From Candidatus Bathyarchaeota archaeon (GTDB taxonomy: Archaea > Thermoproteota > Bathyarchaeia > Bathyarchaeales > B26-1), in contig JAGTRH010000053.1 in NCBI GenBank assembly GCA_018396795.1, positions 1-8,256 of the forward strand: a stretch of 8,256 nucleotides of DNA, in the 5' to 3' direction. How positions within the stretch are numbered: the first letter of the stretch is position 1; every line of letters starts with the position of its first letter. The notes under the pieces are model-generated. The model made no database searches and was not told the origin of the DNA. It was given only the letters and a program-made list of their open reading frames with translations. The position numbers were made by a program, and so were the translations under genes. Shown here piece after piece: positions 1-6,468 of the stretch.

Positions 1-985
1 CACCCTCTTTGAGCAGTGATGTGAGCCCCTCAAGTTCTCTTGTTATAGCCTTTTCGCCAGATATGAGGGCAAATTTGTTTACGCCGCCCATCAATAAGAG
101 TTTGTTGCCGAATTCTTCTCTAAGCCTAGTTATGTTAACGTAGCGTGCCTCCAGCGGGAACATGCAATTTATACCAGCCTTAAGCCATCCTGGAACTAGA
201 AGGCTTACGTCACCGTCAGAATCAAGGATGTTTATATGTACGCCATACTCCTTTAAGACCTCAGTGACCTTTCTATATCTCGGAACCATAAACTCCTCAA
301 AATGCTTAACCGATATTAACGGTCCCCGATTATAGCACATGTCCTCCCACCATGTTGCGAAATCAACCTTGACATCCCTAAGGGCCTTGTGAATTATTTT
401 AATCCATAAGTCGACGAGGGTATCCATCATTTCCGCAATCCAGTCTGGATCCCTATAGAAGGCTACTGATATTCTCTCAACGCCCATCCAATTCCTAAGC
501 CAACCGTAAAGGCTTCCAACATGAATCCCCAGCGGGTAATCTCGCTCCTTATAACTCGCCGCAATCTCTTCCCAGTTTAGTGGGAAGCGGCCCGGTGTAT
601 CGGGGTTAAAGAATGGCTTAAGCTTCTCCCAGTCATCCCTACTCTTTAATGGATGGCGAATGTAGTGTGGTACTGAGGACGATGTTGTTGTCCTAATGTA
701 TATGCCGCCCATTCCATCCTCAACTATCGCTCGATCCCTCTCCTCTCTCATTATTCTCTCCGGAAGGGTTGGCCATAGCCCCGTCCTAATTGGTAGCATC
801 TCAATGCAGTCCCATCCCTCAAGCCCCAAATATAACTCAATATCCCGATCAGTTCTCTTCTCCATCGGTAAGCCTTCTTTATGCCATCTATCTATTGTTT
901 CAGTCCAATATCCGAACTCGTAATCTGGGACTCTATCAACATCTTTAAACTCAAAGGTTCTGAGAAATCTCTCTCTATGGTTCAT
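1..985 (-). CDS. Uroporphyrinogen decarboxylase-fold protein (UroD/MtaA superfamily), C-terminus cut by window edge
   Basis: The frame stays open from the ATG at 985 to the left edge, giving 328 visible residues; the family is usually about 350-380, so perhaps the last 30-50 are missing. The N-terminus (RERFLRTFEF..DRVPDYEFG) has the typical opening of UroD-fold proteins, followed by WWEDM at 212-216, HIN at 250-252, DSDGD at 255-259, FPLE at 276-279 and MGGVNK at 299-304, which are landmarks of the TIM barrel. True UroD makes coproporphyrinogen III in haem synthesis; MtaA/CmuA-type relatives move methyl groups between corrinoid proteins and thiols. The HxC zinc motif of the methyltransferases reads HIN here, so a zinc-dependent methyltransferase role is doubtful. 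The DSDG signature is one I associate with an uncharacterised UroD-like subfamily. No corrinoid protein is adjacent. The family is clear; the substrate is unknown. The start is supported by AGAGGT seven bases upstream. Confidence 0.87.
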   Translation of the reverse strand, partial: MNHRERFLRTFEFKDVDRVPDYEFGYWTETIDRWHKEGLPMEKRTDRDIELYLGLEGWDCIEMLPIRTGLWPTLPERIMREERDRAIVEDGMGGIYIRTTTSSSVPHYIRHPLKSRDDWEKLKPFFNPDTPGRFPLNWEEIAASYKERDYPLGIHVGSLYGWLRNWMGVERISVAFYRDPDWIAEMMDTLVDLWIKIIHKALRDVKVDFATWWEDMCYNRGPLISVKHFEEFMVPRYRKVTEVLKEYGVHINILDSDGDVSLLVPGWLKAGINCMFPLEARYVNITRLREEFGNKLLLMGGVNKFALISGEKAITRELEGLTSLLKEG

Positions 986-992
986 GTTTCAT

Positions 993-1048
993 ACCTCTCT
1001 AAATTAGTCATCAACATTATCAAATATAATAAGGTATAAAAAAGGCTA
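993..1048 (-). promoter_or_regulatory. Promoter and ribosome binding site of the UroD-like gene
   Basis: Read on the minus strand, the gap after gatA holds a T-run followed by ATACC (about 1034-1043), a plausible TATA box. Its centre lies about 53 bases before the ATG at 985, which predicts a short leader of roughly 25-30 bases. That leader contains AGAGGT (993-998), a good Shine-Dalgarno sequence with seven bases to the ATG. Box and SD are seen directly; promoter function is inferred from spacing. Confidence 0.5.
1038..1043 (-). terminator. Candidate T-run terminator downstream of gatA
   Basis: Six consecutive T on the coding strand lie about 28-33 bases after the gatA stop codon, with no hairpin before them. 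Archaeal RNA polymerase can stop at oligo-T runs without a stem, so this may end the gatCA transcript. The same T-run forms part of the putative TATA box of the next gene, so one function may be incidental. Confidence 0.35.
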
Positions 1049-1070
1049 TTTGCGCTCCCCAAAATAGTAG

Positions 1071-2549
1071 TCACAAGACTGGTCTTCTCTTGGCGAAATC
1101 CGTACTCTTCTCTAGAGCGAAAGATATTTTTAAGAGGGTTCCCTCATCAAATGGCTTACCAATCGCCTGTAACCCTATGGGCAATCTTCCCTCAAAACCG
1201 CAGGGGATAGATATAGCTGGATAACCAGTCAAGTTAGCCGGTACAGTTAATATGTCACACATATATAATGTGAGTGGATCCTGAATTTTCTCGCCCATAT
1301 TAAATGGTGGTAGGGGCATCGTCGGGCCAATTAGGGCGTCGAAACATTTGAGAGCTGCCTCGAATTCTCTTCGGATTACAGTCCTGACTTTAAGGGCTTT
1401 TAGGTAATACTGTTCATAATAGCCAGCTGATAGAGCGTATGTCCCTAGCATTATACGCCTTTTAACCTCTGCTCCAAAGCCTATGCGCCTATTTCTGGCG
1501 TAAATCTTCGACCAGTCGGCATCATCGTGCTCAACTCTATAGCCGTAGCGTAAACCATCATAACGTGCAAGATTTGAGCTTGCTTCGGACATGGCGATGA
1601 TATAGTAGGTAGCTAAAGCGTATTCTAAGCTTGGTAGGGATACCTCTTCGTATGTGGCTCCTAAATCCTCAAGTAAATGTATGGCCGACCAAACATGCTT
1701 TTTAACAGGCTCCTCAACTCCCTCGCTGAAAAACTCTCTAGGTACACCTAACCTCAGCCCTTTTAAGTCGTCTGTAAGCATGCTAAAATAATCGTCCAAA
1801 GGAATATTGACTGAGGTGCTATCTCTCGGGTCATAGCCGCCTATAATTGAAAGGAGTAGTGCGCAGTCAACCGTAGTTTTGGCTAATGGGCCTATCTGCT
1901 CAAGGCTATTAGCGTAGGCTATAAGCCCGTAGCGGCTAACCAGTCCGTAGGTGGGCTTTAGCCCTATAACAGAACAGTAGCTGGATGGGCATCTTATTGA
2001 GCCGCCTGTATCTGATCCCAAGGCTACTGTCGCCTCACTCGCTACTAGAGCGGCAGCGCTTCCACCCGACGAGCCGCCGGGAACCTTGGTTGGATCCCAG
2101 GGGTTTCTCGTCGGTCCAAAATAGCTCGTTTCAGTTGTAGAACCCATTGCAAACTCATCCATATTCGTCTTCCCGATTAGCACAGCGTCCTCGCGTTTCA
2201 GTTTTTCCACAACTGTTGCGTCATATGGTGGTATAAAGTTCTCGAGCATTTGGGAGGCGCATGTTGTTCGAATATTAAGGGTGCATATATTGTCTTTCAC
2301 AGCTACGGCTACGCCTGCTAGTCTGCCAACATTCTCGCCCCTACTTATTTTTTTATCAATCTCTCTAGCTTTCTCTAATGCTTCGTTTAAAGTGGGAGTT
2401 ATAAAGGCGTTTATTTTTCCGTCTACCTTTCGAATCCTTTCAGCTATCGAGCTAATGTAATCCTCTGCCGTGATCTCCTGGCGTTTTATTCTTTCGACAA
2501 CGTGTATGGCGGATAAATCGTTTAAACCTGACGTAGAAACACCCCTCAA
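1071..2549 (-). CDS. gatA: Glutamyl-tRNA(Gln)/aspartyl-tRNA(Asn) amidotransferase subunit A
   Basis: This is the amidase subunit of GatCAB. It releases ammonia from glutamine and supplies it for conversion of Asp-tRNA(Asn) (or Glu-tRNA(Gln)) to the amidated form. At 492 residues it is of normal length. The amidase-signature catalytic triad is complete: Lys85 in AVAVK, cis-Ser160 in GGSSGGS (158-164) and nucleophile Ser184 in SDTGGSIR (179-186), with the family's usual spacing, followed by VIGLKPTYG (194-202). In archaea Glu-tRNA(Gln) is normally handled by GatDE, so the likely job here is Asn-tRNA formation; that is inference. The start is a TTG seven bases after the gatC stop. There is no convincing SD before it and no better in-frame ATG, GTG or TTG nearby, so translation is probably coupled to gatC. 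The catalytic partner gatB is not next to it in this window. Confidence 0.97.
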   Translation of the reverse strand: MRGVSTSGLNDLSAIHVVERIKRQEITAEDYISSIAERIRKVDGKINAFITPTLNEALEKAREIDKKISRGENVGRLAGVAVAVKDNICTLNIRTTCASQMLENFIPPYDATVVEKLKREDAVLIGKTNMDEFAMGSTTETSYFGPTRNPWDPTKVPGGSSGGSAAALVASEATVALGSDTGGSIRCPSSYCSVIGLKPTYGLVSRYGLIAYANSLEQIGPLAKTTVDCALLLSIIGGYDPRDSTSVNIPLDDYFSMLTDDLKGLRLGVPREFFSEGVEEPVKKHVWSAIHLLEDLGATYEEVSLPSLEYALATYYIIAMSEASSNLARYDGLRYGYRVEHDDADWSKIYARNRRIGFGAEVKRRIMLGTYALSAGYYEQYYLKALKVRTVIRREFEAALKCFDALIGPTMPLPPFNMGEKIQDPLTLYMCDILTVPANLTGYPAISIPCGFEGRLPIGLQAIGKPFDEGTLLKISFALEKSTDFAKRRPVL

Positions 2550-2556
2550 AGAGCGC

Positions 2557-2850
2557 TTAAACTATTTTAGGCGACTTAAAGAAGTCTCCTTCCTTCTTAG
2601 GTGCATTTCTCAAAATATCTTCTTTTGATAATGGTTCTTTAGATTCATCTCTGCGAAAGACGTTTACTAGGTCTAAAACATGGTATGTTGGCGGGATACC
2701 CTCCGTGTTAACCTCATCAATTTTTCTGAAGAATTCAAGAATTCTGTTAAATTGCTCGGTGAAGAGTTCTTTTTCTTCTTCAGTTAATTCTATGTGTGCA
2801 AGCCAAGCTATATGTTCGACGTCATCTCTGGATACACGTTTTTTCTCCAT
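2557..2850 (-). CDS. gatC: Glutamyl-tRNA(Gln)/aspartyl-tRNA(Asn) amidotransferase subunit C
   Basis: A protein of 97 residues, the usual GatC size. GatC is a small belt-like subunit that wraps around the GatA-GatB interface and stabilises the complex. Recognisable features are the N-terminal helix with VEHIAWLAHIELTEEE (11-26), the helix FTEQFNRILEFFRKID, then VNTEGIPPTYHVLDLVNVFR and the C-terminal LRNAPKKEGDFFKSPKIV, all standard GatC landmarks. It is followed after seven bases by gatA. The ATG at 2850 is preceded by AGAGGA at seven bases' spacing. The gap from the upstream acetyltransferase gene is only 16 bases, which suggests one transcript. Confidence 0.95.
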   Translation of the reverse strand: MEKKRVSRDDVEHIAWLAHIELTEEEKELFTEQFNRILEFFRKIDEVNTEGIPPTYHVLDLVNVFRRDESKEPLSKEDILRNAPKKEGDFFKSPKIV

Positions 2851-2857
2851 AAGTGAA

Positions 2858-2863
2858 TCCTCT
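2858..2863 (-). promoter_or_regulatory. Ribosome binding site of gatC
   Basis: AGAGGA on the minus strand, seven bases before the gatC ATG. It sits within the 16-base gap after the acetyltransferase stop codon and fixes the gatC start. Confidence 0.65.
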
Positions 2864-2866
2864 ACT

Positions 2867-3340
2867 CTAGATTAATTTAACGCGCATTAAATAGGCGCTT
2901 TCTCCATCAGCATAGTATCCTCTAATAACTCTTTCAATTTTAAAACCTATCTTTTTATAGAGGCTTATGGCGGGCGCGTTACTTATCCTAACCTCTAAAT
3001 AGCACTCTTTTACGCCATAGTAATTCACCATAGCTTGGAGGGCCTCTTTAAGCAGAGCTTCCCCAATACCCCTGCGCCTATAGTTTGGTAGGACAGCTAT
3101 CGATATCACATGTCCCCTTTTTGTTAAACCGAAGCCGGAGAATCCGCTTTCAATCCGGCACATAATGTAACCAACAACTCTATTATCTTCCTCGGCAACA
3201 ATGAACGTCTCTGGAAAATTTGTATATAAATCGACAAAGAAGTATGTTGAGTAGTTCTCCGGCAGGCACGTCTGGTTTATGTAAATTACCTGGTCAAGAT
3301 CTTCAGGCCTAAATTTTCTTAGAGTGAAACTGTTCTTCAC
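2867..3340 (-). CDS. ard1: Archaeal N-alpha-acetyltransferase, Ard1/RimI type (GNAT fold)
   Basis: This protein of 157 residues is a GNAT-fold enzyme expected to transfer acetyl from acetyl-CoA to protein N-termini in the cytoplasm. It closely resembles my recollection of Sulfolobus Ard1/NatA: LPENYSTYFF (26-35), with Glu28 at the position of the glutamate implicated in broad substrate use, VGYIMCRIE (56-64), GHVISIAVLPNYRRRGIG (76-93, holding the RRxGxG-type CoA-phosphate loop at 88-93), YLEVRISNAPAISLYKK, and the C-terminal GYYADGESAYLM. In archaea one such enzyme covers the roles of several eukaryotic Nat complexes. Databases often label it rimI. The start is GTG at 3340. There is only a weak GGGT before it, while an AT-rich box lies about 27 bases upstream, so leaderless initiation is possible. 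It lies 43 bases after the LarA-like gene and 16 bases before gatC. Confidence 0.93.
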   Translation of the reverse strand: MKNSFTLRKFRPEDLDQVIYINQTCLPENYSTYFFVDLYTNFPETFIVAEEDNRVVGYIMCRIESGFSGFGLTKRGHVISIAVLPNYRRRGIGEALLKEALQAMVNYYGVKECYLEVRISNAPAISLYKKIGFKIERVIRGYYADGESAYLMRVKLI

Positions 3341-3360
3341 TTTTGACCCAGCAAAGTACT

Positions 3361-3373
3361 CTAATAAAATAAC
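3361..3373 (-). promoter_or_regulatory. Possible TATA box before the acetyltransferase gene
   Basis: On the minus strand the gap reads GTTATTTTATTAG, centred about 27 bases before the GTG at 3340. That spacing would place transcription initiation at or next to the start codon, giving a leaderless ard1-gatC-gatA transcript. The gap is short, so read-through from the LarA-like gene is equally possible. Confidence 0.3.
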
Positions 3374-3383
3374 TTTCTAAAAA

Positions 3384-4652
3384 TCATTTCTCTTTAAAGG
3401 TTATTTCAGTTTCTTTCATCTCCGGGATTATAAAGTTTCCATGTGGGATAGCTGAGATTCTAGATTTCCTTCCAGATTTTTCTAGGGCGAATTTTACAGC
3501 CTCATTCGCTGTTCTGAAGATCTTCAATTCCGGAATTTCTGAAACATAGTAGTCAGGTAACGCTGAAACCATAAGTATGCTGGCTTTTCTAAAAGCCCTA
3601 AGAAATCGGTAGGCTACAAAACCGCCTACGCTAAACTTTTTTCTTAACGACCTCTCTAAAGAGCTCAGGTCATCCTTGAATCTGGAGATAACCTCATGAA
3701 GTTCTGGGAGCCCGTATCCCTCTAGACATTCAGCCACCAGTATGATTACCCCATTTCTCTTCACGATTTTAAGAGCATTATCCAGGCATTTGAGTGCACT
3801 GAATAAGTTTGCATCGTATGGTGATCCGCCTGGACTAGCAAGAACAATGTCAGGTCTCTTCTCAATTGAAACCTTGTAGAGCACATCGGCAATCTTAATG
3901 CTTTCATAAAAGGTTTTCTCCAAGTTCCCGGCGCATGACCCAACAATTTTTCTCTTCATGTTTGCAATAATATTTATGCTGAAGTCAACTCCGGCTACTC
4001 GTGAAATGTCAATGATGTTCTTGCATGTTAATTCCGCCGGGTCCTCAATGCTTAGGGTTGGCGCTAAAATCCCCTCAAGGGTTTTTACATCTGAGAGTCC
4101 AAGGGCAACCCCATATCCGCTCCAACTATACATTGTATAGGGATTCGGCTCAACGATTCCCGCTGCAACTCTCACCTTGGACTCGGTAAAAATCTTATTT
4201 AAGTGGACTTTTATTCCGCTCTCGGTATCTGCCACATAGGTGTTCTGGCTTGTAGAATCATGAATTGTGACATTAACTCCTAAAGCCGCTAACTCGCTTC
4301 CCACGTGGGTTGCGAGCTCGGCGGACTTGGGATTAAATGGGTCACGGGTGAGTATAACATTTAAGTCATCGCTTTTTAGTCCAGATTGAGTGATCTCCCC
4401 AATTACGATGGAGACGATTAGCTTAGATAAGTGTGTATCAGGAACGCTTAAAGCTAATGCCACCTTATCTCCTGGTTTAACAATTTCCGCTAACGTTTTT
4501 GAATCGATTGGATTTTTAATTGACCTTTGAATTTCATCCACCGGATTCTCAACGCCCGCCCGATCATTAATCTCGATGATATCCTGTAAGTTCTCTGTTG
4601 GTATTCTAGCACATACTTCCGTCTCTCCATATGGAAGCCAAACGTCAACCAA
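3384..4652 (-). CDS. LarA-fold (DUF2088) protein lacking the nickel-pincer ligands
   Basis: This protein of 422 residues has the layout of lactate racemase LarA. The N-terminal half has VKPGDKVALALSVPDTHLSK (58-77), GIVEPNPYTMYSWSGYG (165-181) and TLEGILAP. The C-terminal half has SPGGSPYDANLFSALK (273-288), NGVIILVAECLEGYG, ILMVSALPD and ISAIPHGNFIIPE. LarA racemises lactate with a nickel-pincer nucleotide bound to Lys184, His200 and catalytic His108/His174. By eye, Asp72 and the equivalent of Lys298 (Lys288) remain. The VEPHP histidine is Asn170, the SGGRK lysine is lost (SGYGVALG, 178-185), the TRP arginine is Leu75, and the GTHR and nH histidines are not apparent. It therefore probably does not use that cofactor, and its reaction is unknown; a divergent hydroxyacid or sugar-acid enzyme, or a binding protein, are options. 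The TTG start is supported by AAGAGGG seven bases upstream. No larB, larC or larE gene is in the window. Confidence 0.85.
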   Translation of the reverse strand: MVDVWLPYGETEVCARIPTENLQDIIEINDRAGVENPVDEIQRSIKNPIDSKTLAEIVKPGDKVALALSVPDTHLSKLIVSIVIGEITQSGLKSDDLNVILTRDPFNPKSAELATHVGSELAALGVNVTIHDSTSQNTYVADTESGIKVHLNKIFTESKVRVAAGIVEPNPYTMYSWSGYGVALGLSDVKTLEGILAPTLSIEDPAELTCKNIIDISRVAGVDFSINIIANMKRKIVGSCAGNLEKTFYESIKIADVLYKVSIEKRPDIVLASPGGSPYDANLFSALKCLDNALKIVKRNGVIILVAECLEGYGLPELHEVISRFKDDLSSLERSLRKKFSVGGFVAYRFLRAFRKASILMVSALPDYYVSEIPELKIFRTANEAVKFALEKSGRKSRISAIPHGNFIIPEMKETEITFKEK

Positions 4653-4659
4653 CGCTTTT

Positions 4660-4666
4660 CCCTCTT
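4660..4666 (-). promoter_or_regulatory. Ribosome binding site deciding the TTG start of the LarA-like gene
   Basis: AAGAGGG on the minus strand ends seven bases before the TTG at 4652. This is the same SD spacing seen before gatC and the UroD-like gene, and it supports the non-ATG start. Confidence 0.65.
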
Positions 4667-4692
4667 ATTAAAGACGGCGATTTCATATACTG

Positions 4693-4706
4693 CTTAATTT
4701 TTAATG
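4693..4706 (-). promoter_or_regulatory. Possible TATA box of the LarA-like gene
   Basis: CATTAAAAATTAAG on the minus strand is centred about 48 bases before the TTG start. That would leave a leader of roughly 20-25 bases containing the SD. It lies in the 98-base gap after the GH20 gene, the largest gap in this part of the window. The match to an archaeal TATA box is only fair. Confidence 0.35.
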
Positions 4707-4750
4707 TAATTATGTCTAACGCCACGCCTCAATATCAAGTAAAATCGCGG

Positions 4751-6400
4751 TTAACTTAGGCCCATATCTGCTCTGCCAGCTGCACCCCAAAATCTCTCGA
4801 CTATCTTTTCTAATCCTTCGGGTTTTCTCTCTTTCAGCCAGAGTTTCGCATATATATTGGATAGCGCTATGTAGTCAGAGACCTTTATATTGCCCTCAAG
4901 AACCTTTATCCCTAGAGTTAGCAGCCTTTTTATGAAATCCAAATCCTCTGGCAATTTGATGCCTTCGATAGCGCTTAATATCTCTTTCCATTCTCTCTCT
5001 ATTCTCTCTCTATCTTCTTTTGAGAGTCTACTAAACCAGTAATCTTTGAATACAACGTGTTTTATAACGTCTGAGAATACTTTTCTTCCGAAAAGCAACC
5101 TTGTTTTTAGGGTTCTTTCATCTTCCCCGGTTATTGCAAGCCACTTTCTCTGCCAGTCTTCATTTCCTTCAGCGATCTCCATAGTCGCTAGTATAAGTGG
5201 GTCTAATAGCGAAAATAGGCACTCTTCGCCGTCATCACCCCAAGCAGTAAGCAAAAAGCCTAATACTCCCTCCTCTACGGCTGCTGACAAAAAGTTCTCT
5301 ATATTTTCTAAGGCAATATCAAAATTTGGATAGTATCTGTTCCAGTTTGAGAGCCCGGGGCAGACTATTTGCTCTAGACCTTTATTCTTAAAGACTCTTA
5401 TTTTATTCTTAAAGTGCTGCTTTGTGCTTGGGCTGTAGTCCCAGTTTGCTATAAGCGACTCGCGCCATATGCTGCTTTCTAAGGCTTCGCTCCATTTTAA
5501 GGCTTCCTCTCCAAGGTACATTCCTGAGATCATATCGCCCCATAAAATTGGCTTTTTACCTCTCTTCAGCACCCGCTCAACCATATTTCTGTGGTGCATT
5601 TCATAGAGTCTTGGTCCGTCAAATATCCAAGTTTTGTTTAAGCTTTTACCTCTCCCTAAAGCCCATGTTTCATCTCCACCTATATGAATATATTTGGATG
5701 AAGGAAAATTGTCGATGACCTCTTCCAGCAGTTTGTAGGCGAATCCTCTGGCTTCCTCATTGCTTATATCTAAGCATCCCTCTTTTGGATTATGCCACTC
5801 ACTAAATCTTTGGAATTCGGGTAACGAGAGTATATGCTCCATGTGACCTGAGAGCTCAAGCGATGGGAATACTTCTATTCCCAATTTGCTACCATATTCA
5901 ATTATCTCCCTTAGCTCATTCTCGGTTAGTCTTCCTCTATGTACACCTATCTGTGGATAACTTCTCCAGGGAAATAGATCCTCGAAGTATATGGCAAAAT
6001 AATTATATTTAAATAGAAAGAGTAGGCGTAATATTCTCTTGAATGTTTCAAGATTTGGGACTCCGCCTCTAGCTATATCGAGGTGGTAGCCCCTAAACTT
6101 GAACCTAAGGGACTCTTTTATCTCTGCTTCGGGCAGATAGCCTTTTCCCTGAATAATGAGCTGTATAAGTGTTGCGTAATATATACTCTTGTTGCCATAC
6201 GCTGTAACCTTGCCATCTTCTATGATTAAACCATCACCTTCACCTGAAGTTTCAGCTATTACCCAATCGCCTCTTGGAATGTTAAATTCGCTTCCAAGAA
6301 ACTCTGGGAAATTTGCAAACCCATTAAAGGCGAACCATCTGCCGGTGAATTTTAGGTATTTCGGTTCAGGAATGATGAACACTTCTCTTTTTGTCTCCAT
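4751..6400 (-). CDS. Family 20 glycoside hydrolase, probable beta-N-acetylhexosaminidase
   Basis: This protein of 549 residues should remove terminal beta-linked GlcNAc or GalNAc by substrate-assisted catalysis. Residues 1-95 look like the small GH20b-type N-terminal domain (IIPEPKYLKFTG onward). The TIM barrel starts near FRGYHLDIARGG (102-113), where Arg103 is the expected sugar-binding arginine. It continues through YFEDLFPW (138-145), GIEVFPSLELSGHMEHIL (174-191) and HIGGDE (239-244), with Asp243-Glu244 as the catalytic pair, then NWDY (319-322) and TAWGDDGEE (385-393). Residues from about 410 on are a helical C-terminal extension. YFEDLFPW, where classic hexosaminidases have a HxTDD-type segment, recalls the smaller GH20C-like enzymes. 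There is no signal peptide or membrane segment, so it acts in the cytoplasm on imported or internally made glycans. No transporter or sugar kinase is adjacent. The ATG at 6400 has no SD, but a TATA box lies 27 bases upstream. Confidence 0.9.
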   Translation of the reverse strand: METKREVFIIPEPKYLKFTGRWFAFNGFANFPEFLGSEFNIPRGDWVIAETSGEGDGLIIEDGKVTAYGNKSIYYATLIQLIIQGKGYLPEAEIKESLRFKFRGYHLDIARGGVPNLETFKRILRLLFLFKYNYFAIYFEDLFPWRSYPQIGVHRGRLTENELREIIEYGSKLGIEVFPSLELSGHMEHILSLPEFQRFSEWHNPKEGCLDISNEEARGFAYKLLEEVIDNFPSSKYIHIGGDETWALGRGKSLNKTWIFDGPRLYEMHHRNMVERVLKRGKKPILWGDMISGMYLGEEALKWSEALESSIWRESLIANWDYSPSTKQHFKNKIRVFKNKGLEQIVCPGLSNWNRYYPNFDIALENIENFLSAAVEEGVLGFLLTAWGDDGEECLFSLLDPLILATMEIAEGNEDWQRKWLAITGEDERTLKTRLLFGRKVFSDVIKHVVFKDYWFSRLSKEDRERIEREWKEILSAIEGIKLPEDLDFIKRLLTLGIKVLEGNIKVSDYIALSNIYAKLWLKERKPEGLEKIVERFWGAAGRADMGLS

Positions 6401-6420
6401 AATTAAATATTAGAGTCTCA

Positions 6421-6438
6421 ATAAATATAAAAAGGCTA
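6421..6438 (-). promoter_or_regulatory. TATA box of the GH20 gene, spaced for a leaderless mRNA
   Basis: On the minus strand the gap reads TAGCC, five T, then ATATTTAT. The box is centred near 6427, about 27 bases before the ATG at 6400, and no purine-rich SD lies between them. Archaeal transcription normally starts about 25 bases after the TATA box, so the mRNA would begin at or within a base or two of the ATG. Confidence 0.55.
6429..6433 (-). terminator. Candidate T-run terminator downstream of the nitroreductase gene
   Basis: Five T on the coding strand lie 36-40 bases after the nitroreductase stop, without a hairpin. They overlap the putative GH20 TATA box, as in the similar element after gatA. 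Termination is inferred from archaeal T-run behaviour. Confidence 0.3.
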
Positions 6439-6468
6439 GTTTAATTAAATCTAGATAGGCGATGGACT

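Noticed and set aside
696..923. Plus-strand open frame of 75 codons
   Set aside because: It lies antisense within the UroD-like gene, which has clear family motifs; the plus-strand translation is Ser/Pro-rich and has no recognisable domain.
3761..3946. Second minus-strand open frame inside the LarA-like gene
   Set aside because: It overlaps conserved DUF2088 motifs in another frame and has no SD or homology I recognise, so it is a shadow.
3384..4652. Annotation as an active lactate racemase (LarA)
   Set aside because: The residues that hold and use the nickel-pincer cofactor are not apparent, so only the fold-level name is safe.
4984..5013. CT-rich repeat (CTCTCTATTCTCTCTCTAT-like)
   Set aside because: On the coding strand it encodes the charged helix DRERIEREW of the GH20 C-terminal region; simple codon repetition explains it.
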